Positions 1 through 8,026 of a DNA stretch of 64,000 bases are shown piece by piece (position 1 is the stretch's first letter; each line of letters opens with the position of its first letter). The notes below the pieces were generated by a model. It was not told the DNA's origin. It saw only the letters and a list, made by a program, of their open reading frames with translations, and searched no databases. The translations under genes and the position numbers were made by a program. The stretch covers positions 62,001 through 126,000 of the forward strand of contig NZ_JAQZAO010000014.1 in assembly GCF_028737315.1 (NCBI RefSeq), read 5' to 3'. The DNA is from Actinomycetospora lemnae. GTDB lineage: Bacteria; Actinomycetota; Actinomycetes; Mycobacteriales; Pseudonocardiaceae.

Positions 1-3
1 CCG

Positions 4-540
4 TCAGCCGGGAGACCGTGGCGTCCTGACCGGCCCTCCCCCGCCGAGCGCGGCGCGGACGTGCAGCAACCGCACGCCGCGCCGCGTCGGCGTCGTGACG
101 GTCGGGGCGAAGCCGCCCGCGGTGAGGTGGTCGCGCAGGCGGTCGGCGACGTCCCCGCGCGGAGCCGCGCCGTCCGAGCCGTACACGAGGTGCAGCACGC
201 CGCCCGCGTCCAGGGCCGTCGCCAGCACCGCGAGCTCGGCGCGCGCCGCGCCGGTCCAGAAGACGTTGACGTTGATCGCCAGCGCGAGGTCGACCGTGCC
301 GGGCGCCGGCCGGAACGCGGCGAGCGCGGTGGTGTGCACCGTCCCGCGGCCGGCGAGCCGCGCGGCGGTGGCCGCCGTCGCCGTCGCGGAGCGGTCGAGG
401 CCGGTGTACCGCCCGCGCGGCAGCCGGTCGACGAGCAGGACCGCCGCCACCCCGCGCCCGCAGCCCACCTCGAGCACGCGGGCGTCCGGCGCGGGGTCGA
501 CGACGTCGACGGCGGCCGCGAGGCGCGGTGGGACCCTCAC
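4..540 (-). CDS. SAM-dependent methyltransferase (class I)
   Basis: This 178-residue protein carries the class I methyltransferase glycine motif VLEVGCGRG near residue 25, followed by the acidic GLDRS strand, so it should bind S-adenosylmethionine. The acceptor is unknown. I chose the GTG start because its GTGA overlaps the stop codon of the upstream SRPBCC gene; the longer open frame beyond it is a shadow. It is the last gene of an ArsR-SRPBCC-methyltransferase operon, so it is probably repressed together with that operon. The protein is short for its class and its C-terminus is rich in Arg and Gly. Methyltransferase fold: fairly sure; substrate: not known. Confidence 0.75.
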   Translation of the reverse strand: MRVPPRLAAAVDVVDPAPDARVLEVGCGRGVAAVLLVDRLPRGRYTGLDRSATATAATAARLAGRGTVHTTALAAFRPAPGTVDLALAINVNVFWTGAARAELAVLATALDAGGVLHLVYGSDGAAPRGDVADRLRDHLTAGGFAPTVTTPTRRGVRLLHVRAALGGGGPVRTPRSPG

Positions 541-1061
541 GCGGTCGGGCTGGGCGCGCCACGGTCGGTCGCGGCGTAGCGCGGGGCGAGGGACTCCCAC
601 GCCGCCATGAACGCCTCGCCGCAGCAGCCCTCGGCGCGGACGTCCCCGCCGGCCAGGTGCACGTCGAGGTTGTCGAGGTGCACGTGCCACCCGGCGCCGT
701 ACGGCACGACGTCGACGGCGATCCGCGTGTGCTCGAGCCGCAGGAGCGTGCCGGCGCCGTCCGCGATCAGCGCCAGAGCGAGCTCCGACGCCGGCTCGCC
801 GGTGTAGTCCCAGGTCACGCGCATCGCGTGGGGCGGGTCCCAGGTCGTCACGGTGCACGTCGCCGTCTCGTCGGCGTTCATGCGCAGCACGAAGCGGCCG
901 TCCGGGCCGGGCGCGCCGGACTCGACGGGCGCGAGCCAGTCGCCGAGGCGGGCGGGGTCGGTGAGGGCCGCCCACACCTGCTCGACGGGCGCGCGCAGGC
1001 GGCGCTCGAGGGTGACGGTGCCGGCGGCGCGGTCGACGGTGCCCAGCAGGTCGGTGGTCAT
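537..1061 (-). CDS. SRPBCC (AHSA1-type) domain protein
   Basis: This 174-residue protein looks like an activator-of-Hsp90-ATPase-type SRPBCC fold. The early part shows the family pattern of a strand followed by P-V-E-Q-V-W-x-A-L-T-D-P-x-R-L-x-x-W, then hydrophobic strands, and a C-terminal helix with AAWESLA. Such proteins bind small hydrophobic ligands, and in actinobacteria they often sit beside an ArsR regulator, as here. The ATG start overlaps the ArsR stop as ATGA, which fixes the start and shows translational coupling. A longer upstream frame exists but lies inside the ArsR gene. The ligand is unknown. Confidence 0.85.
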   Translation of the reverse strand: MTTDLLGTVDRAAGTVTLERRLRAPVEQVWAALTDPARLGDWLAPVESGAPGPDGRFVLRMNADETATCTVTTWDPPHAMRVTWDYTGEPASELALALIADGAGTLLRLEHTRIAVDVVPYGAGWHVHLDNLDVHLAGGDVRAEGCCGEAFMAAWESLAPRYAATDRGAPSPTA

Positions 1062-1429
1062 GACGAGGTCCCTTCGTCGGTGGTCGCAGGGTCGGTGATC
1101 TCGGCGGTCTCGGCGGTCTCGGCGTCGAGGTGGCGCTCGAGGGCGTCGAGGCGTCCGGTCCAGAAGCGGGTCTGCCGTGCGGCCCACCCCGCGAGGTCGT
1201 CGAGGGGGCCGGGCTCGAGGCGGTACACGCGGCGCTGGGCGTCGACCGAGCTGGTGACGACCCCGGCCTCGCGCAGCACCTTGAGGTGCTTGGACGCGGT
1301 GGGCTGGCGGATCCCGAACCGCTGGGCGGCGAGCTCCGAGAGCTCGCCCGCCGTCGCCTCGCCGTGGTCGGCGAGCCGCTCGATCATCGAGCGCCGCACC
1401 GGGTCGGCCACCGCCTGGAACACGTCCAC
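1058..1429 (-). CDS. ArsR-family winged-helix transcriptional regulator
   Basis: This 123-residue winged-helix repressor opens with the classic F-Q-A-V-A-D-P-V-R-R-x-M-I-E-R-L helix. The recognition helix reads RQPTASKHLKVLREAGVV near residues 41-58. No cysteine pair of the metal-sensing kind is visible, so it more likely senses an organic ligand or simply autorepresses, as ArsR proteins paired with SRPBCC partners often do. It is the first gene of its operon and starts at GTG. The divergent phosphotriesterase-like gene begins about 100 bp away, so both may be controlled from the shared region. The 12-bp palindrome at 1449 is a likely operator. Confidence 0.88.
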   Translation of the reverse strand: MDVFQAVADPVRRSMIERLADHGEATAGELSELAAQRFGIRQPTASKHLKVLREAGVVTSSVDAQRRVYRLEPGPLDDLAGWAARQTRFWTGRLDALERHLDAETAETAEITDPATTDEGTSS

Positions 1430-1448
1430 GATCCGTACTTTGCCACAG

Positions 1449-1460
1449 AGCTATATAGCT
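1449..1460. promoter_or_regulatory. Candidate ArsR operator palindrome
   Basis: AGCTATATAGCT is a perfect 12-bp palindrome in an otherwise GC-rich spacer, 20 bp upstream of the ArsR start. A looser inverted repeat, GTCGA-N5-TCGAC, follows at 1461-1475. ArsR dimers bind AT-centred palindromes close to their own promoter, so this is the natural candidate. Binding is inferred. Confidence 0.5.
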
Positions 1461-1478
1461 GTCGAGCGAATCGACGAT

Positions 1479-1498
1479 CCGGAGCTAGAGTGCTCCGG
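1479..1498 (+). promoter_or_regulatory. Inverted repeat flanking a -10-like box, phosphotriesterase gene
   Basis: Two perfect 7-bp arms, CCGGAGC and GCTCCGG, flank TAGAGT. That hexamer fits the TAnnnT pattern of actinobacterial -10 boxes and lies 40 bp upstream of the start at 1531. A protein on this repeat would cover the -10 element, so it reads as an operator for the plus-strand gene. Confidence 0.4.
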
Positions 1499-1530
1499 GT
1501 GACAACAGCACGACGAGGTGGGGGTGCGGC

Positions 1531-2502
1531 ATGCCCACGGTGGAGACGGTGCGGGGGCCGGTGGACGTCGGCGACCTGGGCACGACGCTGATGCACGAGC
1601 ACGTGTTCGTGCTGACGCCGGACATGATGCAGAACTACGGCGACCAGTACTGGGACGAGGAGGTCCGGGTCGCGGACGCGATCGAGAAGCTCCGCCGCCT
1701 GCGCGAGCTGGGCGTCACGACGATCGTCGACCCCACCGTCGTCGGGCTCGGCCGCTACGTCCCGCGCATCGCCCGGATCAACGCCGAGGTCGACCTCAAC
1801 ATCGTCGTCGCCACCGGCCTCTACACGTTCGACGAGATCCCGCACTTCCTGCACTACCGCGGCCCGGGCACGGTCCTGGGCGGCGACGAGCTGATGACCG
1901 ACCTGTTCCTGCGCGACATCCGCGAGGGCATCGGCGGCACGGGCATCAAGGCCGCGTTCCTCAAGGGCGTGGTCGAGGAGCGCGGCCTCACGCCCGACCA
2001 GACCCGCATCCAGCACGCGATCGCGGCGACGCACGTCGAGACCGGGGTGCCGATCACCGTGCACACCAACGCCGCGCACCAGACCGGCCGGCTCGCGCTC
2101 GACCTCTACGAGAAGGCGGGCGTCGACCTCACCAAGGTCGTCATCGGGCACGCGGGCGACAGCAACGACCTCGACTACCTGCGCGAGATCGCCGACCGCG
2201 GGGCGATCATCGGCGCCGACCGCTTCGGCATCGACGTCTTCAACCCCACCGACCAGCGGGTGGCCACCATCGCCGCGCTCTGCGCGCAGGGCTACGCCGA
2301 GAAGATCGTGCTGGCCCACGACGCGTCCTGCTACATCGACTTCTTCTCCGGGGAGAGCCAGGCGGTCAAGGAGCAGATGCTGCCGAACTGGCACTTCGAG
2401 CACATCCACCACGACGTCCTGCCGGCGCTGCGCGAGCAGGGCGTCACCGACGAGCAGATCACCACGATGCTCGTCGACAACCCGCGGCGGTACTTCTCGT
2501 GA
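1531..2502 (+). CDS. Phosphotriesterase-family metal-dependent hydrolase
   Basis: This 323-residue TIM-barrel hydrolase of the amidohydrolase superfamily has all the phosphotriesterase-family metal ligands: HEH at residues 22-24, a carboxylatable lysine at 145 (FLKG), His178 (VHTN), His207 (IGHAGD) and Asp264 (AHD). The length is normal. Family members open lactones, phosphotriesters or carboxylic esters, and the true substrate here is unknown. It overlaps the next gene, an acyl-CoA synthetase, by GTGA. This suggests that the hydrolysis product, perhaps an acid released from a lactone or ester, is activated to a CoA thioester. The pair is divergent from an ArsR operon. Confidence 0.85.
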   Translation: MPTVETVRGPVDVGDLGTTLMHEHVFVLTPDMMQNYGDQYWDEEVRVADAIEKLRRLRELGVTTIVDPTVVGLGRYVPRIARINAEVDLNIVVATGLYTFDEIPHFLHYRGPGTVLGGDELMTDLFLRDIREGIGGTGIKAAFLKGVVEERGLTPDQTRIQHAIAATHVETGVPITVHTNAAHQTGRLALDLYEKAGVDLTKVVIGHAGDSNDLDYLREIADRGAIIGADRFGIDVFNPTDQRVATIAALCAQGYAEKIVLAHDASCYIDFFSGESQAVKEQMLPNWHFEHIHHDVLPALREQGVTDEQITTMLVDNPRRYFS

Positions 2503-4019
2503 GCCCCACCCCCCTCGACCGGGGCCCGGACCCGTTCGACACGTCCGGGATCACCCGCGGCCGCGACGGCATCGCCCGCTACGACCACCTCATGCCGTCG
2601 GTCGTCGCGATGGTGCGCGCGTCGGTGGAGCGCCACCCGGACGTCGAGGCCGTGGTCGAGGTGGGCGGCGAGCGGGTGACCTACGCCGAGCTCTGGGACC
2701 GCGCCGCGCGGGTGGCGGGCGGCCTGGTGTCCCAGGGGGTCGGGCGCGGCGACCGGGTCGCCTCGCTGCTGCCCGCCGGGCTGGCGTGGGTGGTCGGGTT
2801 CCTCGGCACCCTGCTCGCCGGGGCCGTCGCGGTGCCGGTGAACACGCGGTTCGCGGAGCCCGAGGTCCGGTACGTCCTGGAGGACAGCGGGGCGGCCGCC
2901 GTGCTGCGGCCGGGCGAGGCCCTGCCGTCGGGGCACCCGGAGGCGCTCGACGACCTCGTCCCCGGTGACCTCGCCGCGATCTTCTACACGAGCGGCACCA
3001 CCGACCGCCCCAAGGGCGCGCGGACCACCCACGGCAACTTCCTGTCCAACGTCGAGACCGCGATCCGCGTCATCGGGATCGACCGCGCCGAGGGCCCACG
3101 GCTGCGCAACCTCGTCTCGGTGCCGCTGTTCCACGTCACCGGGTGCAACTCCCAGCTGCTCGTCCAGCTCGGCCTGGGCGGCACGACGGTGGTGCTGCCG
3201 GTGTTCGAGGGCGGCGCGTTCGTCCGGACGATCGTCGACGAGCGCATCGACACGCTCGTCAGCGTCCCGGCGATCTACGGCCTGACGCTGGCGCGCGGCG
3301 ACCTCGACGCCGACCTGTCCCATGTGCGGCGCCTGACCTACGGCGGGGCGCCGATGGCGCCGGCGCTGGTCCGCCGGCTCATGGAACGGCTCCCGCAGGC
3401 GCGGCTGGGCAACGGGTTCGGGCTCACCGAGACCGCGTCGATCTCGACGTTCCTGCCCCACGAGTACACGGCGGACAACGTGGACGCGGTCGGGTTCGCC
3501 GCGCCGGTCGTCGACCTCGCGCTCACCGACGTCGACGACGCCGGCGTCGGCGAGCTGCTCATCCGCGGGCCCAACGTCGTCGACGGCTACTGGCAGGCGC
3601 CCGAGGCGACGGCGCGGACGTTCGTCGACGGCTGGTTGCACAGCGGCGACCTCGCGCGCGTCGACGACGGGATCGTGCGGATCGTCGACCGCGCCAAGGA
3701 CGTCATCAACCGCGGCGGCGAGAACGTGTACTCGGTGGAGGTCGAGAACGCGCTGGCCGGCGCGCCGGGGGTCGCCGACGCGGCGGTGGTCGGCGTGCCG
3801 GACGACGTCATGGGCGAGAAGGTCGGGGCAGTCCTCGTGGGCCGCGACATCGACGTCGGCGCCGTCCTGGAGTACCTCGACACCCAGATCGCCGACTACA
3901 AGGTGCCGCAGTACGTCGTCGTCTCGTCCGACCCGCTGCCGCGCAACCCGGGCGGCAAGCTGCTCAAGCGGACCCTGCGCGACGGCACCGACTGGGGCTC
4001 GCCGGTCCGGGGCCGCTGA
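2499..4019 (+). CDS. Acyl-CoA synthetase (AMP-dependent ligase family)
   Basis: This 506-residue adenylate-forming enzyme would activate a carboxylic acid through an acyl-AMP to the CoA thioester. Visible motifs in order are the P-loop YTSGTTDRPKGA near residue 163, NGFGLTE near 305, the hinge region SGDL followed by D-R-A-K-D near 395, and the C-terminal lysine motif NPGGKLLKR. The GTG start overlaps the phosphotriesterase stop as GTGA, so the two are co-transcribed. A 40-nt palindrome starts 6 bp after its stop and probably ends the transcript. The chain length of the substrate cannot be read from the sequence. Confidence 0.88.
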   Translation: MSPTPLDRGPDPFDTSGITRGRDGIARYDHLMPSVVAMVRASVERHPDVEAVVEVGGERVTYAELWDRAARVAGGLVSQGVGRGDRVASLLPAGLAWVVGFLGTLLAGAVAVPVNTRFAEPEVRYVLEDSGAAAVLRPGEALPSGHPEALDDLVPGDLAAIFYTSGTTDRPKGARTTHGNFLSNVETAIRVIGIDRAEGPRLRNLVSVPLFHVTGCNSQLLVQLGLGGTTVVLPVFEGGAFVRTIVDERIDTLVSVPAIYGLTLARGDLDADLSHVRRLTYGGAPMAPALVRRLMERLPQARLGNGFGLTETASISTFLPHEYTADNVDAVGFAAPVVDLALTDVDDAGVGELLIRGPNVVDGYWQAPEATARTFVDGWLHSGDLARVDDGIVRIVDRAKDVINRGGENVYSVEVENALAGAPGVADAAVVGVPDDVMGEKVGAVLVGRDIDVGAVLEYLDTQIADYKVPQYVVVSSDPLPRNPGGKLLKRTLRDGTDWGSPVRGR

Positions 4020-4025
4020 CCCCAC

Positions 4026-4065
4026 GTGAGCGGACTTCCGAGGTATAGCTCGAAAGTCCGCTCAC
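4026..4065. terminator. 40-nt intergenic palindrome (copy 1)
   Basis: The element has 18-nt arms and a 4-nt loop (TATA). The outer 12 bp of each arm pair perfectly (GTGAGCGGACTT with its complement). It lies between the converging acyl-CoA synthetase and DICT genes, and the DICT gene's TGA stop is inside the right-hand end. There is no U-run. It probably acts as a bidirectional terminator or RNA 3'-end structure. Confidence 0.7.
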
Positions 4066-5702
4066 GAGCGGGGGTGCGGCACTCCGGCGGCGGCGACGCC
4101 GTGCGAGCCGGGGAGCAGGTCGTCGGGGTGCTGCCCGTCGGGGCCGAACCAGGGGTGGTCGGCCGCGACGGTCGCGAACGGCCGCGTCTCGGGCGCCTCG
4201 GGAGCCGTCTGCTCCGGCTCGTGCCGCCCGGGCCCGGGGAGGACGCGGCCGGCGCGCGTGGAGACGACCGCGATCCGCTCGCCGGCCACCGTCCGGCCCG
4301 CGTCGACCGCGCCCGTGGCGTCGGCGGGCAGGCGGGACAGGGCGGCACGCAGGTCCTCGACGGGCAGCGGCCGCGTGTGCGTGACGATCGTGGCGACGGC
4401 CGCGGTCAGCGGGATGTGCGGGTAGCCGTCGGAGGCGAGCTCGAGCTGCTCGGCGACCTCGTCGCCCAGCCCCGCGAGGTGGCGCGGCGAGGCGCCGGGG
4501 ACGACGACGAGGAACTCCCGGCGCGAGAGCCGCACCGCTGCGTCGACGGGCCCGAGCGGCTGGCCCAGCGCGGCCGCGACCTTGCGCGCCGCGTGGTACT
4601 CGGCGCGCGGGTCCTCGACCACCGGGTCGAGCTCCGCTCCGCTCCGTCTCCCGACGGACGGGTCGAGCTCCGCTCCGCTCCGTCTCCCGACGGACGGGTC
4701 GAGCCCCGCGACGTCGACCAGCGCCAGCCCGACGGGCAGCTCGGTCGACCCGCCGGGCGTCGACCAGCGCTCGAGGAAGTCCGGGGTCGGCAGCCCGCTG
4801 GAGGGGTCGACGTCGGCGGAGCGGTGCGCGTCGGCGGCGCGGTGGGCGTCGGCGAGCTGCTCGCGCAGGGCCCGGCTGCCGGCCTGCGCGGTCTGCATCC
4901 GCGTGATCATGTGCGCGAGCGAGGCCGTCGCCCACGCCTCGCCCGGGGTGCCGGCGCTGCCGGCGACCTCCCCGCCGCTGGCCATGACCTCGCCGAGCAG
5001 GGTGTCGATGCTGCGCAGCAGCGGGTCGGGCAGGCGGCTGCCGAGCGCCAGGCGCAGCCGGGCGAGCTCCGCGCCGGCCTGCGCGTGCGCGTAGCCCCAA
5101 CGCCCGCTGAACCGCCGGCCGGCCTCGGTGCCGTGCTCGTGGGCGTCGTAGGCGTGCTGGTCGGTGGCGACGAGGAACGCCCCCGCGCGCGGGCCCACGG
5201 CGACGACCGTCCACTCGTCGGCGAGCTTCTCGTCCGGCTCGAGGAGCACCGTGTGGACCCCGCGCGGCGGGCTGTGCTCCTCGCCGCGGACGAAGCCGAC
5301 GACGACCTCCGCGCCGGCCTCGGCGAGGCGCTCGTAGACGACCCGCTCGCGCTCGAAGAACTCGAGGCGCTGGAAGAGGGCGAGCACGACGGTCGGCGGC
5401 GTCCCGTCCGCCGTCCCCGGGATCGGGCAGGACACGACGGCCTTCTCGATCGCGTGCGACACCGCGACGAGCAGGCGCTTCGGCACCGCCGTCGGCTGAC
5501 CGCCCGCGGCGTGCTCCCACGTGCGGCGCGGCTCGTGGTCGAGGCGCGAGCGCGTGGCCCGGGCCGTGGCCTCGGCGACCGCCTGGGACAGCGGGCCGGC
5601 GACGCCGGGGGTCCCGCCGGCGGGCACGGGAGCGGTGACGGGAACGGGCGGGACGGTGGGCACGACAGCGAGGGGTGCACTGCCGTTCGGGTGAGAGGTC
5701 AC
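4062..5702 (-). CDS. DICT sensory domain protein with degenerate GGDEF domain
   Basis: A DICT domain fills roughly residues 60-225 (FFERERVVYERLAEAG, later DEWTVVAVGPRAGAFLVATD and RRFSGRWGYAHAQ). A GGDEF-like domain follows, beginning SSGLPTPDFLERW. The catalytic signature is replaced by SRREFLVVVPG, so the domain should not make c-di-GMP; it may bind a nucleotide or a partner. The GTG start at 5702 is supported by AGGAG with a 6-nt spacer, giving 546 residues. A 12-residue direct duplication (LDPSVGRRSGAE twice) sits inside the GGDEF-like domain and is encoded by a 36-bp tandem repeat that also occurs elsewhere. Its stop lies inside a 40-nt palindrome. Confidence 0.8.
   Translation of the reverse strand: MTSHPNGSAPLAVVPTVPPVPVTAPVPAGGTPGVAGPLSQAVAEATARATRSRLDHEPRRTWEHAAGGQPTAVPKRLLVAVSHAIEKAVVSCPIPGTADGTPPTVVLALFQRLEFFERERVVYERLAEAGAEVVVGFVRGEEHSPPRGVHTVLLEPDEKLADEWTVVAVGPRAGAFLVATDQHAYDAHEHGTEAGRRFSGRWGYAHAQAGAELARLRLALGSRLPDPLLRSIDTLLGEVMASGGEVAGSAGTPGEAWATASLAHMITRMQTAQAGSRALREQLADAHRAADAHRSADVDPSSGLPTPDFLERWSTPGGSTELPVGLALVDVAGLDPSVGRRSGAELDPSVGRRSGAELDPVVEDPRAEYHAARKVAAALGQPLGPVDAAVRLSRREFLVVVPGASPRHLAGLGDEVAEQLELASDGYPHIPLTAAVATIVTHTRPLPVEDLRAALSRLPADATGAVDAGRTVAGERIAVVSTRAGRVLPGPGRHEPEQTAPEAPETRPFATVAADHPWFGPDGQHPDDLLPGSHGVAAAGVPHPRS
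4624..4704. repeat. 36-bp tandem repeat, two copies plus partial third, inside a CDS
   Basis: Two identical 36-bp units run from 4624 to 4659 and 4660 to 4695, with 9 bp of a third. The core GAGCTCCGCTCCGCTCCG also appears, with one change, at 44054-44081 and in part at 42804-42821. The unit is in frame and adds 12 residues per copy, so it looks like a dispersed small repeat that has entered the gene. Confidence 0.85.
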
Positions 5703-5874
5703 CGAGGACTCCTGGCGTCCGGGATCGGAGCGGGTGGCCCCGCCCCTTCCCCGTCGCCAGGCCCGCTCATCCGGTTCGGCGGATCCGAGCGACGACCGGC
5801 CGCCCCCGCGCGACGACGAGATCCCCGTCACCCGATCGGCCCGCCACTGCCCGTGTCACGGTCGGTCACCTCTC

Positions 5875-5914
5875 GTGAGCACTGTCCACGGCCTTCGCCG
5901 TGGACGGTGCTCAC
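5875..5914. terminator. 40-nt intergenic palindrome (copy 2)
   Basis: The 18-nt arms begin GTGAGCACTGTCCACGGC, the loop is CTTC, and there is one mismatch in the stem. The right-hand end contains the TGA stop of the lutC-like gene on the minus strand. It separates lutABC from the DICT gene; the rest of the 5703-5874 spacer shows nothing I recognise. Confidence 0.7.
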
Positions 5915-6552
5915 ACGGGGCCGACCAGCACCACGTCGAGCCGGCGGGGGCCGTGGACGCCCTCGACGCGGTCGAGCTCGATGTCGCTGGTGGCCGAGGG
6001 TCCCGAGACGAAGGTCAGCGGGCCGTCCGGGTCGAGGCGCGCGAGGGCCTCGGGCACCGACGACACCACGGCGTCGGCGCGCAGCACGCACACGTGGTGG
6101 TCGGGGACCAGGCTGATCGCCCGCCGCCCCTGGTCCGGGGCCCGCGCGTCGAGGACGAAGGTGCCGGTGTCGGCGATCGCCACCGCCCCGCCGGTGACGA
6201 CGGCGTCGGTGGCGTCGAGGTCGGCGACCGACAGCGGCGGGCCGTCGGTGCGGACCTCGCCGTCGTACGCCGTCAGCCAGGCGGCGGGGAGCCCGGCGGG
6301 GACGACGATCGAGGTCGCCCCGGCGTCCCGCAGCACCGCGGCGATCGCGCCCGGCACCTCGTCCTCGGTGCGCACGCGGTGCACGGCCGCCTTGTAGTCG
6401 GTCAGCGTCTCGTCGAGCCGCGCCACCGCCGCCGCGCTCCCGGGCGGGAGCGTCCCGGTGCGCCGGTACTCGCGCGGCACGGCGGGCGACGTCGAGCCGC
6501 CCGCGTCCCGTGCGGCCCGCAGCCGGGCCAGGACCTCGTCACGTGCGGTCAC
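5911..6552 (-). CDS. lutC: LutC/YkgG-family lactate utilisation protein
   Basis: This 213-residue LUD-domain protein is the third subunit of the LutABC L-lactate oxidation system, which feeds lactate electrons into the cell through an iron-sulfur complex. Typical features are the segment GAVAIADTGTFVLDA and the following DHHVCVL strand. I chose GTG at 6552 because AGAGGA stands about 7 nt upstream; it overlaps the lutB stop by 14 bp. An alternative GTG at 6567 would put the ribosome site inside the gene. Its stop lies in the palindrome at 5875-5914. Confidence 0.85.
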   Translation of the reverse strand: MTARDEVLARLRAARDAGGSTSPAVPREYRRTGTLPPGSAAAVARLDETLTDYKAAVHRVRTEDEVPGAIAAVLRDAGATSIVVPAGLPAAWLTAYDGEVRTDGPPLSVADLDATDAVVTGGAVAIADTGTFVLDARAPDQGRRAISLVPDHHVCVLRADAVVSSVPEALARLDPDGPLTFVSGPSATSDIELDRVEGVHGPRRLDVVLVGPV

Positions 6553-8026
6553 GCCGGGTCCTCTCACGTCGGGCCCACCACTCCCGGAACGTCTCCGCCG
6601 GCGGCGGTGGCATGTCCCGCGCCCCGAACCACGCCGCGGCGCCGGGCCCGGGCACCGAGCGGATGCGCCCCGACCGCCCGAGCAGCCGCCCGAGCTTCAC
6701 CACCCGCTCGGCCAGCGAGAACCGGCCCGGCGTGGCCATCGCCGCCGCCGCGGCCCGCATCGCCACATCCTGCGCCGTCGGGCGGGTGTGCGCGTCGACC
6801 GCCGCCGCGCGCTGCTGCACGAGCAGGTGCGGGATGTCGATGCGCACCGGGCACGCGTCGAAGCACGCCCCGCACAGCGTGGACGCGTACGGCAGCGAGG
6901 CGTTGACGTCGTCGGGGCCGGAGATGCCGGTGAGCTGCGGCGAGAGCACCGCCCCGATCGGGCCCGGGTAGATCGACCCGTACGCGTGCCCGCCCGTACG
7001 CTCGTAGACCGGGCACACGTTGAGGCAGGCCGAGCACCGGATGCAGTGCAGCGCCTGCCGCCCGTCCGGCGAGGCCAGGACGTTGGACCGGCCGTTGTCG
7101 AGCAGCACCAGGTGGAACGTCTGCGGGCCGTCGCCGGGCGTCACCCCGCTCCACGTCGACGTGTACGGGTTCATCCGCTCGCCGGTCGAGCTGCGCGGCA
7201 GCAGCTGCAGGAACACCTCGAGGTCCGACCACGTCGGCACGATCTTCTCGACGCCCATGACCGTGATCAGGGTGTCGGGCAGGGTCAGGCACATCCGCCC
7301 GTTGCCCTCGGACTCGACCACCGAGATCGTCCCGCTGTCCGCGACCGCGAAGTTGGCCCCGGAGATGCCCACCCTCGCCGACAGGAACTTCCGCCGCAGG
7401 TGCGCCCGGGCCGCCATCGCGAGCCGGCGCGGCTCGTCGGTGAGGTCCGGGTCCACGTCGGGCATCTCGCGCAGGAAGATGTCGCGGATCTCGGAGCGGT
7501 TCCGGTGGATCGCGGGCACGAGGAAGTGCGACGGCCGGTCGTCGGAGAGCTGGACGATGAGCTCGGCCAGGTCGGTCTCCAGCGCCGCGATCCCGGCCGC
7601 GCCCAGCGCCTCGTTGAGCCCGGTCTCCTGGGTCGCCATCGACTTGACCTTGACGACCTCGTCGGCCCCGGTCTCCTGCACGAGGTCGACGACGATCCGG
7701 TTGGCCTCCTCGGCGTCGCGCGCCCAGTGCACCACCCCGCCGCGCGCGGTCACCGACGCCTCGAGCTGCTCGAGCAGCTCCGGCAGGCGCGCCATGACGT
7801 CGGCCTTGAGGCACTCGCCGGCGCGGCGCAGCTCCTCCCAGTCGTCGACCTCTCCGACGACCGCGGCCCGCTTCGCGCGGATGGTGCGGGTCGCGTGCCC
7901 GAGGTTCTGGCGCAGCTGCGTGTCGGCCAGCGCGCGGTGCGCCGCGACGGGGAACGACTCGGTGCCGCGCAGGTGCCCGTGCGGGTCCGACGCGACGGTC
8001 GGCATGCCGAGGTGGGTGGTCGTCAT
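6539..8026 (-). CDS. lutB: LutB-family iron-sulfur lactate oxidation protein
   Basis: This 495-residue protein has an N-terminal LUD domain (KSMATQETGLNEAL near residue 130) and a ferredoxin-like region with two cysteine groups, CIRCSACLNVCPVY and CGACFDACPV, that would each hold a 4Fe-4S cluster. It is the central subunit of LutABC, a cytoplasmic complex converting L-lactate to pyruvate. The ATG start overlaps the lutA stop by ATGA. Length and motif order match the family. Confidence 0.92.
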   Translation of the reverse strand: MTTTHLGMPTVASDPHGHLRGTESFPVAAHRALADTQLRQNLGHATRTIRAKRAAVVGEVDDWEELRRAGECLKADVMARLPELLEQLEASVTARGGVVHWARDAEEANRIVVDLVQETGADEVVKVKSMATQETGLNEALGAAGIAALETDLAELIVQLSDDRPSHFLVPAIHRNRSEIRDIFLREMPDVDPDLTDEPRRLAMAARAHLRRKFLSARVGISGANFAVADSGTISVVESEGNGRMCLTLPDTLITVMGVEKIVPTWSDLEVFLQLLPRSSTGERMNPYTSTWSGVTPGDGPQTFHLVLLDNGRSNVLASPDGRQALHCIRCSACLNVCPVYERTGGHAYGSIYPGPIGAVLSPQLTGISGPDDVNASLPYASTLCGACFDACPVRIDIPHLLVQQRAAAVDAHTRPTAQDVAMRAAAAAMATPGRFSLAERVVKLGRLLGRSGRIRSVPGPGAAAWFGARDMPPPPAETFREWWARRERTRRDRT

